Part shown: positions 1 through 6,711 of the stretch, piece after piece
How positions within the stretch are numbered: the first letter of the stretch is position 1
Layout of the letters: each line of letters begins with the position of its first letter
Source: Elusimicrobiota bacterium
Lineage (GTDB): Bacteria > Elusimicrobiota > Elusimicrobia > JACQJN01
Assembly: GCA_016205045.1 (NCBI GenBank)
Contig: JACQJM010000020.1
Coordinates: forward strand, 1-7,981
DNA length: 7,981 bases
Direction: 5' to 3'
The notes under the pieces: model-generated
Told to the model about the DNA's origin: nothing
Database searches by the model: none
Seen by the model: only the letters and a program-made list of their open reading frames with translations
Program-made: the position numbers and the translations under genes

Positions 1-38
1 ACATAAATATGTATATTTGTCAATATAACTATACATAT
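1..38 (-). promoter_or_regulatory. Leftward promoter/operator region, cut by the window edge
   Basis: On the minus strand a perfect TTGACA (-35) lies at 18-23. A 17-base spacer would put the -10 element just outside the window, so it drives a gene to the left that cannot be seen. The stretch is almost pure A/T and contains inverted repeats: TATGTATA (8-15) mirrored by TATACATA (30-37), and ACATA (1-5) mirrored by TATGT (8-12). The arrangement resembles the toxin-antitoxin promoter at 1084-1112. The regulator is unknown. Confidence 0.5.
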
Positions 39-65
39 ATCATGGGCATGGCAATCGAACGCCTC

Positions 66-100
66 CGCTCTGCCGACGCGCTTTGCGCTCGGCAGAAGCG
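66..100. repeat. Strong GC-rich intergenic hairpin
   Basis: TCTGCCGA (69-76) pairs perfectly with TCGGCAGA (89-96). Inside it GCGC (78-81) pairs with GCGC (85-88) across a TTT loop. CGC (66-68) and GCG (98-100) extend the stem past a one-base bulge. It is far more GC-rich than the flanking A/T-rich DNA. It could be a dispersed palindromic repeat or a terminator for + strand transcription, though only three T residues follow. I see no gene in it. Confidence 0.6.
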
Positions 101-186
101 TTTGGTTGACTGATCATCTCTCACGCTGAAATGAGGCCACGCAATGCTTTCTCGGCTTTCTTGTCACCAAGCTTAGAAATTTCAGA

Positions 187-369
187 ATGAGACGGGGGAT
201 AAGGCAGGTAGATCTAGCTCGAAAACTGGGAATTCATAAGGTTTCTCTCCATCGGTATGAGAAGAATCTTTCACGACCTCAGCTTGCGGTACTTAAAAGA
301 TTGATGGAGAAATACAGTTTAGAAAAGGATGATTTTTTGAGAAAGTTTATGAACAACGACGGAGTTTGA
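187..369 (+). CDS. Small XRE-family helix-turn-helix protein, probably 5'-truncated
   Basis: This 60-residue ORF is essentially one Cro/C1-type (XRE) DNA-binding domain. QVDLARKLGIHKVSLHRYE (about residues 8-26) fits the turn and recognition helix, followed by KNLSRP and a helix LAVLKRLMEKY. ATG 187 is the only usual start codon after the in-frame stop at 127-129 (TGA), and no convincing Shine-Dalgarno precedes it. The in-frame codons just upstream read KLRNFR, which continues the standard first helix (LRxxRxxxGxxQxxLA spacing). The true N-terminus therefore seems to lie upstream of the only start codon. The gene is either a remnant or uses a non-standard start. It converges on the antitoxin gene with a 21-bp gap. 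Such proteins usually regulate nearby toxin-antitoxin or mobile genes, but no target can be named here. Confidence 0.5.
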   Translation: MRRGIRQVDLARKLGIHKVSLHRYEKNLSRPQLAVLKRLMEKYSLEKDDFLRKFMNNDGV

Positions 370-390
370 GAGTATGGCGCAACAATAAGT

Positions 391-741
391 TTAACGGTTC
401 CCGTAGGCCTGTTCTCTGGCAGCCACCAGTTGGGCTACTTTAGCAAGTAGCTCATCCGGGACGACCATCAGATGGCAATGGAGTGCCCTGGCTTGGTTGA
501 TTACTGAAGAGAGCCTGGGGTCGTGGGTAGAACTCTCTACACGGGCCACGTGAGGCTGTTTAACCCGAAGTGTTCTGGCCACGGTCTTCTGCGAAAGCCA
601 TCTCCGGCGCCGCATGATGGAAAGCTGAGTAGGCAGGGGGAGCTCCGCAAACTGCTTGGTATACTCTTGAGCAAGCTTAGGATTTTTAGCGAGCATCTGC
701 TGGAGATGCACGTCGAATCCGCTCTGGGTCACTTTTCTCAT
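391..741 (-). CDS. higA: HigA-like antitoxin with XRE helix-turn-helix
   Basis: This 116-residue protein has a helix-turn-helix in its second half: about residues 40-69, with SQKTVARTLRVKQPHVARVE as the core. A short C-terminal tail follows, containing LHCHLMVVPDE, a hydrophobic beta-type stretch typical of HigA-like antitoxins. The N-terminal 35 residues are likely the toxin-contacting part (inference). The ATG at 741 overlaps the toxin stop in an ATGA arrangement, and AGGGGA six bases upstream is a good ribosome binding site, so the antitoxin can be translated efficiently by itself. By family behaviour it neutralises the HigB nuclease and represses the shared promoter with it. The inverted repeat in the promoter (1085-1104) is the probable operator. 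Family placement rests on gene order, length and the HTH motif. The exact antitoxin subfamily is not certain. Confidence 0.8.
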   Translation of the reverse strand: MRKVTQSGFDVHLQQMLAKNPKLAQEYTKQFAELPLPTQLSIMRRRRWLSQKTVARTLRVKQPHVARVESSTHDPRLSSVINQARALHCHLMVVPDELLAKVAQLVAAREQAYGNR

Positions 742-1079
742 AACATTCCCCTCATTCGCTTTCTAGATAACCGGATATCGTCCAGTGGAGTCTTGACACT
801 CTTCTTCTCGATGGCATGCAGCAGCCAGGCACACCCACGTTCCACACAGAAGAATATCCGGTACTGCACTCCCTCGAAAAGCCTCTTGTGCTCCCATAGG
901 CCCTGGCCCAAGGGGCGAATCGTGATTTGCTTAGATCTTAAACCTTCCGCTCCCAGGATCTCCAGATCCAGGACCAGTTTGATGTAGGCCGCCGGTCGCT
1001 GCGTAGCCAGATCATCCAAGTATTCCCTTACGGGACCGTCGTCGCCTTCCGGATAATAACGAATCTTGAGAAAGTCCAT
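738..1079 (-). CDS. higB: HigB-like mRNA interferase toxin (RelE superfamily, Gp49 type)
   Basis: The 113-residue protein matches the layout of phage Gp49-like/HigB toxins: PVREYLDDL near the N-terminus (16-24), GLWEHK (60-65), YRIFF (73-77), LLHAIEKK (86-93) and then TP (97-98) before a basic C-terminal helix. Members of this family cleave mRNA on the ribosome. His88, the Lys92-Lys93 pair and Arg74 lie where conserved functional residues are found in this family. ATG 1079 is the only possible start, because TAA directly precedes it in frame. No ribosome binding site exists, and the predicted transcription start falls within a base or two of the ATG, so the mRNA is probably leaderless. The toxin gene comes first, as in higBA and unlike relBE. 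The upstream efflux operon ends only 50 bp away on the same strand. Confidence 0.85.
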   Translation of the reverse strand: MDFLKIRYYPEGDDGPVREYLDDLATQRPAAYIKLVLDLEILGAEGLRSKQITIRPLGQGLWEHKRLFEGVQYRIFFCVERGCAWLLHAIEKKSVKTPLDDIRLSRKRMRGML

Positions 1080-1083
1080 TTAT

Positions 1084-1112
1084 AATATAACATATAAGTT
1101 ATATTTTGTCAA
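1084..1112 (-). promoter_or_regulatory. Promoter of the toxin-antitoxin pair with embedded operator
   Basis: Reading the minus strand, TTGACA (1112-1107) is followed after exactly 17 bases by TATATT (1089-1084). A perfect inverted repeat, ATATAAC (1085-1091) and GTTATAT (1098-1104) with a 6-bp spacer, fills the region between the two boxes and overlaps -10. A dimeric HTH repressor bound there would block RNA polymerase, which is how HigA-type autoregulation works. The predicted start of transcription (about 1077-1079) coincides with the toxin ATG. Confidence 0.75.
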
Positions 1113-1129
1113 CGGCAAATAGGGATTCG

Positions 1130-2398
1130 CTACTCATACCGCAATGCTTCAACTGGATCTAATTGAGCAGCCTGCCGCGCCGGATACCAGGAAAAGGCAA
1201 CGCCCACTCCTATAGAAACCAGAAGCGCAGCTCCAATAGCAGTGAAAGACGGCAGCATTGCCATATGCGCCAGGACCTTAATCAAATAGCAAATGCCGCA
1301 TCCTACGGTGACGCCTAAGACGCCGCCCGATAAGCTCAGGGCCATTGCTTCTAGCAGAAACTGAAGTTTGATGTCCTTCTCTCTCGCTCCTACAGATTTG
1401 CGGATGCCGATCTCTTTAATTCGTGCGTTCACGGATGCCAAGGTGATATTCATGATGCCCACCCCACCCGCAAATAAGGCGATGCCCGCCACGGTTCCCA
1501 TGACCGCTGTGATGGTATTAGCCCAGTTCATCATAGCTCCCATCATGTCCGCTATATTTTTTACCTCGAAATCCTCCACCCCCCGATGCCGTCTTTTCAA
1601 AAGACCAAAGACTCTTTTTGCCAGCGGATACGAAGAGTCAGCATCGCCGCTATCCAAATCGATTTGATTTACCTGTTTCACTTCCAGGGAGAGCCTTTTC
1701 TGGAACGAGGTAATAGGGACTAAGACGTTTTGTTCCTCTGTGTCACCATTCATGTCGTCTCGTGGTCCTTCTTCCAATATTCCCACGACACGAAAGGCAG
1801 TTTGGCCAATCCTTACCGTCTTGTGCATAGGATCATACCGCTTAAAAAGTGGATCTAAAACATCCTCCTGACGCCAAAATTCACTTTTATCTTTCCTTTT
1901 CTTGATCAGAACACATACCTTCGCATACTCTCTGACATCGGATGGATTGATAAAACGGCCGGTTAGCTTATAGTTCCAATCCAACTTGGTCCAGTCAGGC
2001 GTGATGCCCTTCACCGTGATCCCTCCATTAAAATTGCCAAAGAAAAGGTTGGTCTCCATGGAGGCTATAGGGGAAACAGTGGGAATATCAGGAAAGTGCT
2101 GTCGAATAGACAGGGCGTCTTCATAAAGAAGCCCAGAGGATTGGTTTTTATTTGTATTCGTGGTTTGAGGCCAGACATAGAGCCGGCCGAGGCCTGATCG
2201 AGCAACACTTTCCCTCATGCCTTTTTGGAATCCGGACATGATTCCCGTCATAGACATAACCGATATAATTCCTACGGCAATACCCGAGAGGGTTAAGAAA
2301 GCCCTCAGCTTATGCGATCGTATCTCCAATATCCCGATACGTAATCCCTCGTAGAAGTTCATGTCATTGATACGTTCCTGGAATTTGATGGCCTTCAT
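1130..2398 (-). CDS. MacB/FtsX-type ABC transporter permease, second copy
   Basis: This 422-residue permease has the MacB layout without a fused ATPase. One membrane helix follows the N-terminal LRAFLTLSG motif, then comes a large periplasmic domain of roughly 230 residues and three C-terminal helices (FtsX domain). Family motifs are clear: GGVGIMNI, EIGIRKSVGAREKDI and the terminal YPARQAAQLDPVEALRYE. Its start overlaps the stop of the preceding permease as ATGA, suggesting coupled translation. That start adds 12 residues compared with the paralogue. The alternative ATG at 2362 (MNFYEGLRIG) aligns exactly with the paralogue's first residue, so the true start is uncertain. The two permeases look about 70% identical by eye, differing most in the periplasmic domain. 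They likely form a heterodimer with the single ATPase. Substrate is unknown. It is the last gene of the operon, and no terminator is visible after it. Confidence 0.88.
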   Translation of the reverse strand: MKAIKFQERINDMNFYEGLRIGILEIRSHKLRAFLTLSGIAVGIISVMSMTGIMSGFQKGMRESVARSGLGRLYVWPQTTNTNKNQSSGLLYEDALSIRQHFPDIPTVSPIASMETNLFFGNFNGGITVKGITPDWTKLDWNYKLTGRFINPSDVREYAKVCVLIKKRKDKSEFWRQEDVLDPLFKRYDPMHKTVRIGQTAFRVVGILEEGPRDDMNGDTEEQNVLVPITSFQKRLSLEVKQVNQIDLDSGDADSSYPLAKRVFGLLKRRHRGVEDFEVKNIADMMGAMMNWANTITAVMGTVAGIALFAGGVGIMNITLASVNARIKEIGIRKSVGAREKDIKLQFLLEAMALSLSGGVLGVTVGCGICYLIKVLAHMAMLPSFTAIGAALLVSIGVGVAFSWYPARQAAQLDPVEALRYE

Positions 2399-3630
2399 TC
2401 ATATCGCAGAGCCTCAATCGGATCAAGCTGGGCGGCCTGTCGTGCAGGATACCAGGAAAAAACAATTCCAACGCCTATGGAAACAAGGAGGGCGGACACG
2501 ACAGCGATAAAAGGTGGCAACATGGCTAAATGTAGAAGAACCTTTACCAGGTAGCAAATGCCAGAACCTAATAATATTCCAAAAATACCACCGGAAAGAC
2601 TCAGCGCGATCGCCTCCAACAAGAACTGTAGTCTGATGTCTTTTTCTCGTGCGCCCACCGATTTGCGAATACCGATTTCTTTGATGCGCGCGTGGAGGGA
2701 GGCCATGGTGATGTTCATGATGCCCACCCCACCCGCAAATAAGGCTATGGTAGCCACCGCAAGCATGACCAAAGTGAGCGTATTGACCCATTTCATGACA
2801 CCCCCCATCATGTCGGCTATGTTCTTTACCTGAAAATCTGTCACTCCCCGGTGTCTTCTTTTCAGAAGACCAAACACTCGTTTAGCCAAAACGAAGGAGG
2901 TTGCCGCATCACCGCTATCCAGATCAATTTGATGTATCCGTTTTTGCTTGAAAAACAGTCTTTTCTGGAAGGAGGTGATCGGGACTAATACATTTTTTTG
3001 ACCAAACGTAAAGTTCATTGCGGAGTTCCGGGGACCTTCCTCCAGTATGCCGATGACCCGAAAAGCAGTTTGATTGATCCTGACCATCTTATGCATGGGA
3101 TCATGGTGCGTAAGAATCTTATCCAGGGGATCCGTCTGCCGCCAAAATTCTCTTTGGTCATGCCTTTTTTTAATGAGGATGCATACCTTGGTGTATTCGC
3201 GCAGATCTGTTTCGTTGAAAAAACGTCCATATAAAGTATAGTTCCAATCTAGGTTTTTCCAGTCGGGGGTGACGCCGTTCACATTGACCTTGGCATTGAA
3301 CTCACCAAAAAAAAGATTCGTTTTCATGAAAGTATTGGGGGAAACGGTGGGGAGGTCCGGAAAATGCTGGCGAATAGCTAAAACGTCTTCGTAAAGAAGC
3401 CCTGAGGACTGGTTTCTATTCGTGTTGGTTGAATGGGGCCATATAAAAAGCCGCCCAACCCCTACCCGCGTTATACTTTTCTTCATGCCCATTTGAAATC
3501 CGGACATGATACCGGTCATGGACATTACCGATGTAATGCCTATAGCAATGCCGAAGAGGGTGAGGAAAGATCTCAATTTATGGGCTCGTATTTCCAAAAA
3601 GCCGATGCGCAACCCCTCGTATAAATTCAT
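2395..3630 (-). CDS. MacB/FtsX-type ABC transporter permease, first copy
   Basis: A 411-residue inner-membrane permease. An N-terminal helix at about 20-42 follows LRSFLTLFG. The periplasmic MacB-type core domain covers about 45-280. Three helices follow in the C-terminal FtsX domain, with GGVGIMNIT, EIGIRKSVGAREKDI and YPARQAAQLDPIEALRYE. In MacB-type machines the permease does not carry substrate through the membrane. It transmits ATPase motion to the periplasmic adaptor and channel (family knowledge). The ATG at 3630 has a strong ribosome binding site (AGAGGTGG), but this site and the first two bases of the start codon lie in the right arm of a perfect 17-bp inverted repeat, so translation should depend on that stem being opened. 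The gene has a close paralogue directly downstream. Pairing of two similar permeases with one ATPase recalls LolC/LolE with LolD. Confidence 0.9.
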   Translation of the reverse strand: MNLYEGLRIGFLEIRAHKLRSFLTLFGIAIGITSVMSMTGIMSGFQMGMKKSITRVGVGRLFIWPHSTNTNRNQSSGLLYEDVLAIRQHFPDLPTVSPNTFMKTNLFFGEFNAKVNVNGVTPDWKNLDWNYTLYGRFFNETDLREYTKVCILIKKRHDQREFWRQTDPLDKILTHHDPMHKMVRINQTAFRVIGILEEGPRNSAMNFTFGQKNVLVPITSFQKRLFFKQKRIHQIDLDSGDAATSFVLAKRVFGLLKRRHRGVTDFQVKNIADMMGGVMKWVNTLTLVMLAVATIALFAGGVGIMNITMASLHARIKEIGIRKSVGAREKDIRLQFLLEAIALSLSGGIFGILLGSGICYLVKVLLHLAMLPPFIAVVSALLVSIGVGIVFSWYPARQAAQLDPIEALRYE

Positions 3631-3737
3631 CCCACCACCTCTTTTGATCTATGGCTTTGCTTTGGCAAAGCCATTTTTGCCTCGGCCAAACGAGTCCGGT
3701 TTTGCATCGAACTCAGAGAAAAAAGAGGTGGTGGGAT
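3629..3737 (-). promoter_or_regulatory. Structured inverted-repeat element hiding the permease ribosome binding site
   Basis: Positions 3629-3645 and 3721-3737 form a perfect 17-bp inverted repeat. In the operon mRNA the upstream arm begins at the ATPase stop codon. The downstream arm contains the permease Shine-Dalgarno AGAGGTGG and reaches into its ATG. The enclosed 75 bases hold three further stems: a perfect 10-bp hairpin (3651-3660 with 3665-3674, 4-base loop), a 7-bp stem with one G-T pair (3692-3698 with 3708-3714), and a small TTTGCC/GGC-AAA stem near 3676-3690. The result looks like a cloverleaf. A ribosome finishing the ATPase gene would melt the upstream arm, so the obvious reading is translational coupling. 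An inserted palindromic (MITE-like) element that happens to supply the binding site is the alternative. Confidence 0.7.
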
Positions 3738-4459
3738 CATGCCAATACTTTTTCTCTTTCTAGGAAGGTGTCCTCCACGATTCCGCCATCCTTAAGTCGA
3801 ATGATGCGCTGGGTAGAAGCGGCGATAGAGGCGTCATGAGTAACCAACAGGATAGTCTTGCCCGCCCGATGCAATTCCTGAAACAGGCTCAGAATCTCGG
3901 CTCCTGTATTGGAATCCAGATTTCCGGTAGGTTCATCTGCAAGGAGGAGCTCGGGATCATTTACCAACGCTCTAGCAATGGCGACTCTCTGTCGCTCACC
4001 GCCCGAGAGCTGGAGTGGATTATGATCTAGGCGATTCTCTAATCTTACTCGGGTCAGGGCTTGGATGGCCAACTCTCGTCTTTTTGCTTTGCCCATATTT
4101 GCGTAAATCAAAGGGAGTTCTACATTGTCGATCACGGGAAGTCGTGGCAGAAGATGAAAAGATTGAAACACAAAGCCGATATGTTTCAGACGCATAAGGG
4201 CGAGGTCATCGTTGCTTAAACGGGAAACGTCTCTCTGATTGAGTCGATAAGTACCACTTGTTGGGCGGTCGAGGCAACCTAGGATCTGAAGCAGAGTGGA
4301 TTTCCCGCCACCCGATGGGCCCGTAACGGCCACCCACTCTCCACGTCCTACTTCCAAGTTGATTCTCTGCAAAGCGTGGACAGAAGTAGCGCCAGAGCTG
4401 TACACCTTAGTGGTGTCCCTTAATGAAATGATGGCATTACCGTTAAGAAGATTGTGCAT
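3737..4459 (-). CDS. ABC transporter ATPase, MacB/LolD-like (MacB-type exporter)
   Basis: A 240-residue nucleotide-binding protein with every ABC motif intact: Walker A GPSGGGKST (47-55), Q-loop glutamine (99) in FVFQSFHLLPRL, signature LSGGERQRV (151-159), Walker B LLLADEP with catalytic Glu176 (171-177), D-loop NLD, and switch histidine in LLVTHD (208). The sequence NVELPL after the Q-loop is typical of the MacB/LolD/FtsE-like group, which serves FtsX-type permeases. It supplies ATP-driven motion to the two downstream permeases. The start at ATG 4459 overlaps the adaptor gene by 17 bp and has GGAGG nine bases upstream inside the adaptor's last codons. In canonical MacB this domain is fused to the permease. 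Here it is a separate chain. Confidence 0.93.
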   Translation of the reverse strand: MHNLLNGNAIISLRDTTKVYSSGATSVHALQRINLEVGRGEWVAVTGPSGGGKSTLLQILGCLDRPTSGTYRLNQRDVSRLSNDDLALMRLKHIGFVFQSFHLLPRLPVIDNVELPLIYANMGKAKRRELAIQALTRVRLENRLDHNPLQLSGGERQRVAIARALVNDPELLLADEPTGNLDSNTGAEILSLFQELHRAGKTILLVTHDASIAASTQRIIRLKDGGIVEDTFLEREKVLA

Positions 4460-5354
4460 TTTTCTTTTCCTCCGGTTTGCTGAGGCTGAGCTTTTCGCCC
4501 ACTTTCAAGCCATTCAAAATCTCAATGTCCACCTCGTCTTTGAGACCCGTCTTGAGAAATCTTTTAACGGGAGGAAGTTTCGGGTTATCTGCAACCACGT
4601 AAGCGACGTTTTTATCTCCTTCCTCAAAAATGGCCTCAATCGGAGCTTTCACCACATCCGCGTGTTGGGCCAAAACCACCTCGATCCGTGCGGTCATGCC
4701 GGGGCGCAGTCTGGGATCTGCCTTGGGTATCTCAACCTTGGTCCTGAATATTTTTATCTTTTGATCGTTCAATTCTGCCAATGGACCGATGAACGTGATC
4801 TCACCCTTGAATGTTTCTGCAGGGAAGGCATCTAAGTGAATATCAGCGTTTTGGTGGAGCGAGAGTTTGGGAATGTCCACTTCATTGACATCCAGCTTAA
4901 CCACCATGCGGCTTAAATCCCCTATGGTGATCAACACGGTGCCGGCCCCAAACTCGGCCAAACCAGAGACGACGGAATCTCCGACCTCCACTTTCCTCTT
5001 GATGACGGTTCCCGCCATGGGGGCCCGCACTTCGTAGGGCAGGTATCTCTCCGCCGCGGTCTGTCCCGGCTGAACAACCGCGAGCAGTTGACCTTTTTTA
5101 ACCTCATCTCCTTCTTCTACGACAAGTTTGGTGATACGGCCCGTGACGTTGGATTTTACATCGATCTTCACCTTAGGCTCCAGTTCCCCCACCTCCTGAA
5201 ATTTGACCACCAAGTTGCCTTTAGTGACCTGGACCCAATCCTCCTTTTTAGATTGTTTGCTCTTGTACTTTTTCCAGGCCATTCCCATCCCACCTAAAAC
5301 CAGAACGCCTACAACCAGCCAGATTATTTTTTTCTTGCTCATTTTCATCTTCAT
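4443..5354 (-). CDS. Periplasmic adaptor (membrane fusion protein, MacA/HlyD-like) lacking the alpha-hairpin
   Basis: A 303-residue adaptor. A positively charged start is followed by one membrane anchor (about residues 10-27). The first lipoyl half-motif is at about 60-94 (SNVTGRITKLVVEEGDEVKKG). The second is at 107-129 (YEVRAPMAGTVIKRKVEVGD). A beta-barrel domain runs from about 135 to 215 and a membrane-proximal domain (RPGMTARIEV onward) to the end. Only about 13 residues link the two lipoyl halves, whereas MacA has a long coiled-coil hairpin there that touches TolC. Start: ATG 5354 with AGGAGG six bases upstream, 17 bp after the channel gene. No lipobox cysteine is present, so anchoring is by the helix. 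Role by family: it bridges the permeases to the outer-membrane channel. The substrate is unknown. Confidence 0.9.
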   Translation of the reverse strand: MKMKMSKKKIIWLVVGVLVLGGMGMAWKKYKSKQSKKEDWVQVTKGNLVVKFQEVGELEPKVKIDVKSNVTGRITKLVVEEGDEVKKGQLLAVVQPGQTAAERYLPYEVRAPMAGTVIKRKVEVGDSVVSGLAEFGAGTVLITIGDLSRMVVKLDVNEVDIPKLSLHQNADIHLDAFPAETFKGEITFIGPLAELNDQKIKIFRTKVEIPKADPRLRPGMTARIEVVLAQHADVVKAPIEAIFEEGDKNVAYVVADNPKLPPVKRFLKTGLKDEVDIEILNGLKVGEKLSLSKPEEKKNAQSS

Positions 5355-5371
5355 CTGTGCCCTCCTAGATG

Positions 5372-6685
5372 TTACATGGGTGTTAGCCCCACTGCTCTCT
5401 TAAGTTTAAATTTGGCGATATGAAAATTATACAAGGATTGTATTGCGTCTAGTTGAACTGTTAATAGATTTGCTTGCGCATCAACAACTTCCAAAACTGA
5501 AGCAGCGCCAGTCTTGTAGCGCTCGGAAACGATCTTGAGATCTTCTTTGGCTGCTTGCACTTGATCCTTGGCTACCTGATACACTTTTTGATTTCGTTCT
5601 GAATTCAAATAAGCCTCGGCCACCTCATTTTTTACTGTGCGCCTGACCCTCTCCAGATTTTCCTCGGCAATTTTTACTCCTTCGCGAGTACGTAGGATCT
5701 CCTGGAGTCGAACGCCCCCATCCCAAAATGGAAAATTTAAGCCGAGATTAAATTGCCAAAAAGGGTTTCTATTTGAGATCCCCGTAGGCGTGCCAGATAC
5801 CGTATAATTGTAGAGCCCGCCGAGACTTAGCACAGGCAAAAAATCATGATAGGCCAAGCTGCGTCCTGCTTCCGTACTGTGGAGCTCATCTTGTGCCTGA
5901 AGCACCTCTGGTCTTTGAGTGAAGGCCATTTGGATATTTTGCTCGAGGTCCTCCTGGATTGGTTCAAATCTGAGTTCATCTATTATGGTTGTAGGATTTG
6001 AGATGGGTAAATCAAGCAATATGTTCAAAGCGAATAGCGAGGATTTCTTTTTTGATTCTGTGTCAATCAATTGGATTTCGCTTTGTTTCATCTGGATCTG
6101 GGCATTTAAAACATCTGAATAGGAGCGGACCCCTGCCTTGAACCGCGCCTGTGCCAGCTGATAGTGTTCCTGTTTGGATTTAAGATTTTCTTTCTGCGCT
6201 TCAATAGATTTATCGGCAAGAAGAAGCCCGTAGTATGTTTGGATTGTCTCAATAATAATTTGTCGTTGAGCGGCCATTAAAGTTTCTGCCGCTGCTTCCC
6301 GATCGTACTTAGCGCCTTTCCATTTGTCCCAATCTCTGAAACCATTGAATAGATTCCAGTTCGTACTCAAGGTAGCGTTGCGGGTACTGGAATCCCAGCG
6401 GGTTCCTTTGTTAAGCACACTAAATTGGTCATAGCCGAGTTGAGTCTGATTGGCACTGAAGGTGCCCTGCGGTGAAAAAGGAGCATAGGTCTTACGTAGT
6501 TGGGCCGTGGCCTGAGAAAGACGGTGTTTGGAGATAGAGAGATCCGGAGACTTCTCGAGGGCAATGCGGATGCAGTCTTGTAAGGAAAGGGGGATTGATG
6601 TTGACTGTTCTTCACTGAATATGTTGATTGGCACTATCGACGTTAACAAGAATATAAGAAGGGAAAACTGGTAGCGAATTTTCAT
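5372..6685 (-). CDS. TolC-like outer-membrane efflux protein
   Basis: About 437 residues, the usual TolC/OEP length. An N-terminal signal peptide (basic start, hydrophobic LLIFLLTSIVPINIF) is probably cleaved before SEEQ. It has no lipobox cysteine, unlike lipoprotein-type members such as OprM. Two internally similar halves follow: LQDCIRIALEKSPDL opens the first, LEQNIQMAFTQRPEVLQAQ opens the second, each leading into long helices ending in RFKAGVRSYSDVLNAQ and RYKTGAASVLEVVDAQ, the classic paired OEP repeats. I place the start at ATG 6685, where GAAGAG gives a weak ribosome binding site. A TTG at 6697 in the same frame would add four residues but has no binding site. It is the first gene of the export operon and forms the outer-membrane exit duct. 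Confidence 0.92.
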   Translation of the reverse strand: MKIRYQFSLLIFLLTSIVPINIFSEEQSTSIPLSLQDCIRIALEKSPDLSISKHRLSQATAQLRKTYAPFSPQGTFSANQTQLGYDQFSVLNKGTRWDSSTRNATLSTNWNLFNGFRDWDKWKGAKYDREAAAETLMAAQRQIIIETIQTYYGLLLADKSIEAQKENLKSKQEHYQLAQARFKAGVRSYSDVLNAQIQMKQSEIQLIDTESKKKSSLFALNILLDLPISNPTTIIDELRFEPIQEDLEQNIQMAFTQRPEVLQAQDELHSTEAGRSLAYHDFLPVLSLGGLYNYTVSGTPTGISNRNPFWQFNLGLNFPFWDGGVRLQEILRTREGVKIAEENLERVRRTVKNEVAEAYLNSERNQKVYQVAKDQVQAAKEDLKIVSERYKTGAASVLEVVDAQANLLTVQLDAIQSLYNFHIAKFKLKRAVGLTPM

Positions 6686-6711
6686 GATTCTCTTCAAAAA
6701 AAGTGAAGCAA

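Noticed and set aside
42..113. 23-codon + strand ORF (ATG 42) through the GC hairpin
   Set aside because: Very short, no ribosome binding site, and its sequence is mostly the palindrome.
121..213. Minus-strand frame ending in ISKLGDKKAEKALRGLISA
   Set aside because: The composition looks protein-like and could be a gene remnant, but the frame is closed by a stop at 214-216, has no usable start codon and overlaps the HTH frame.
523..987. 154-residue + strand ORF
   Set aside because: Antisense shadow of the toxin and antitoxin genes. It has no ribosome binding site or recognisable domain.
3651..3678. Hairpin plus T run as a terminator in the operon
   Set aside because: The T run follows the stem only on the + strand, opposite to the operon. 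No + strand gene ends there.
1130..4459. LolCDE lipoprotein release complex
   Set aside because: Subunit layout is similar, but co-transcription with an adaptor and a TolC-type channel points to a MacAB-TolC-like exporter.
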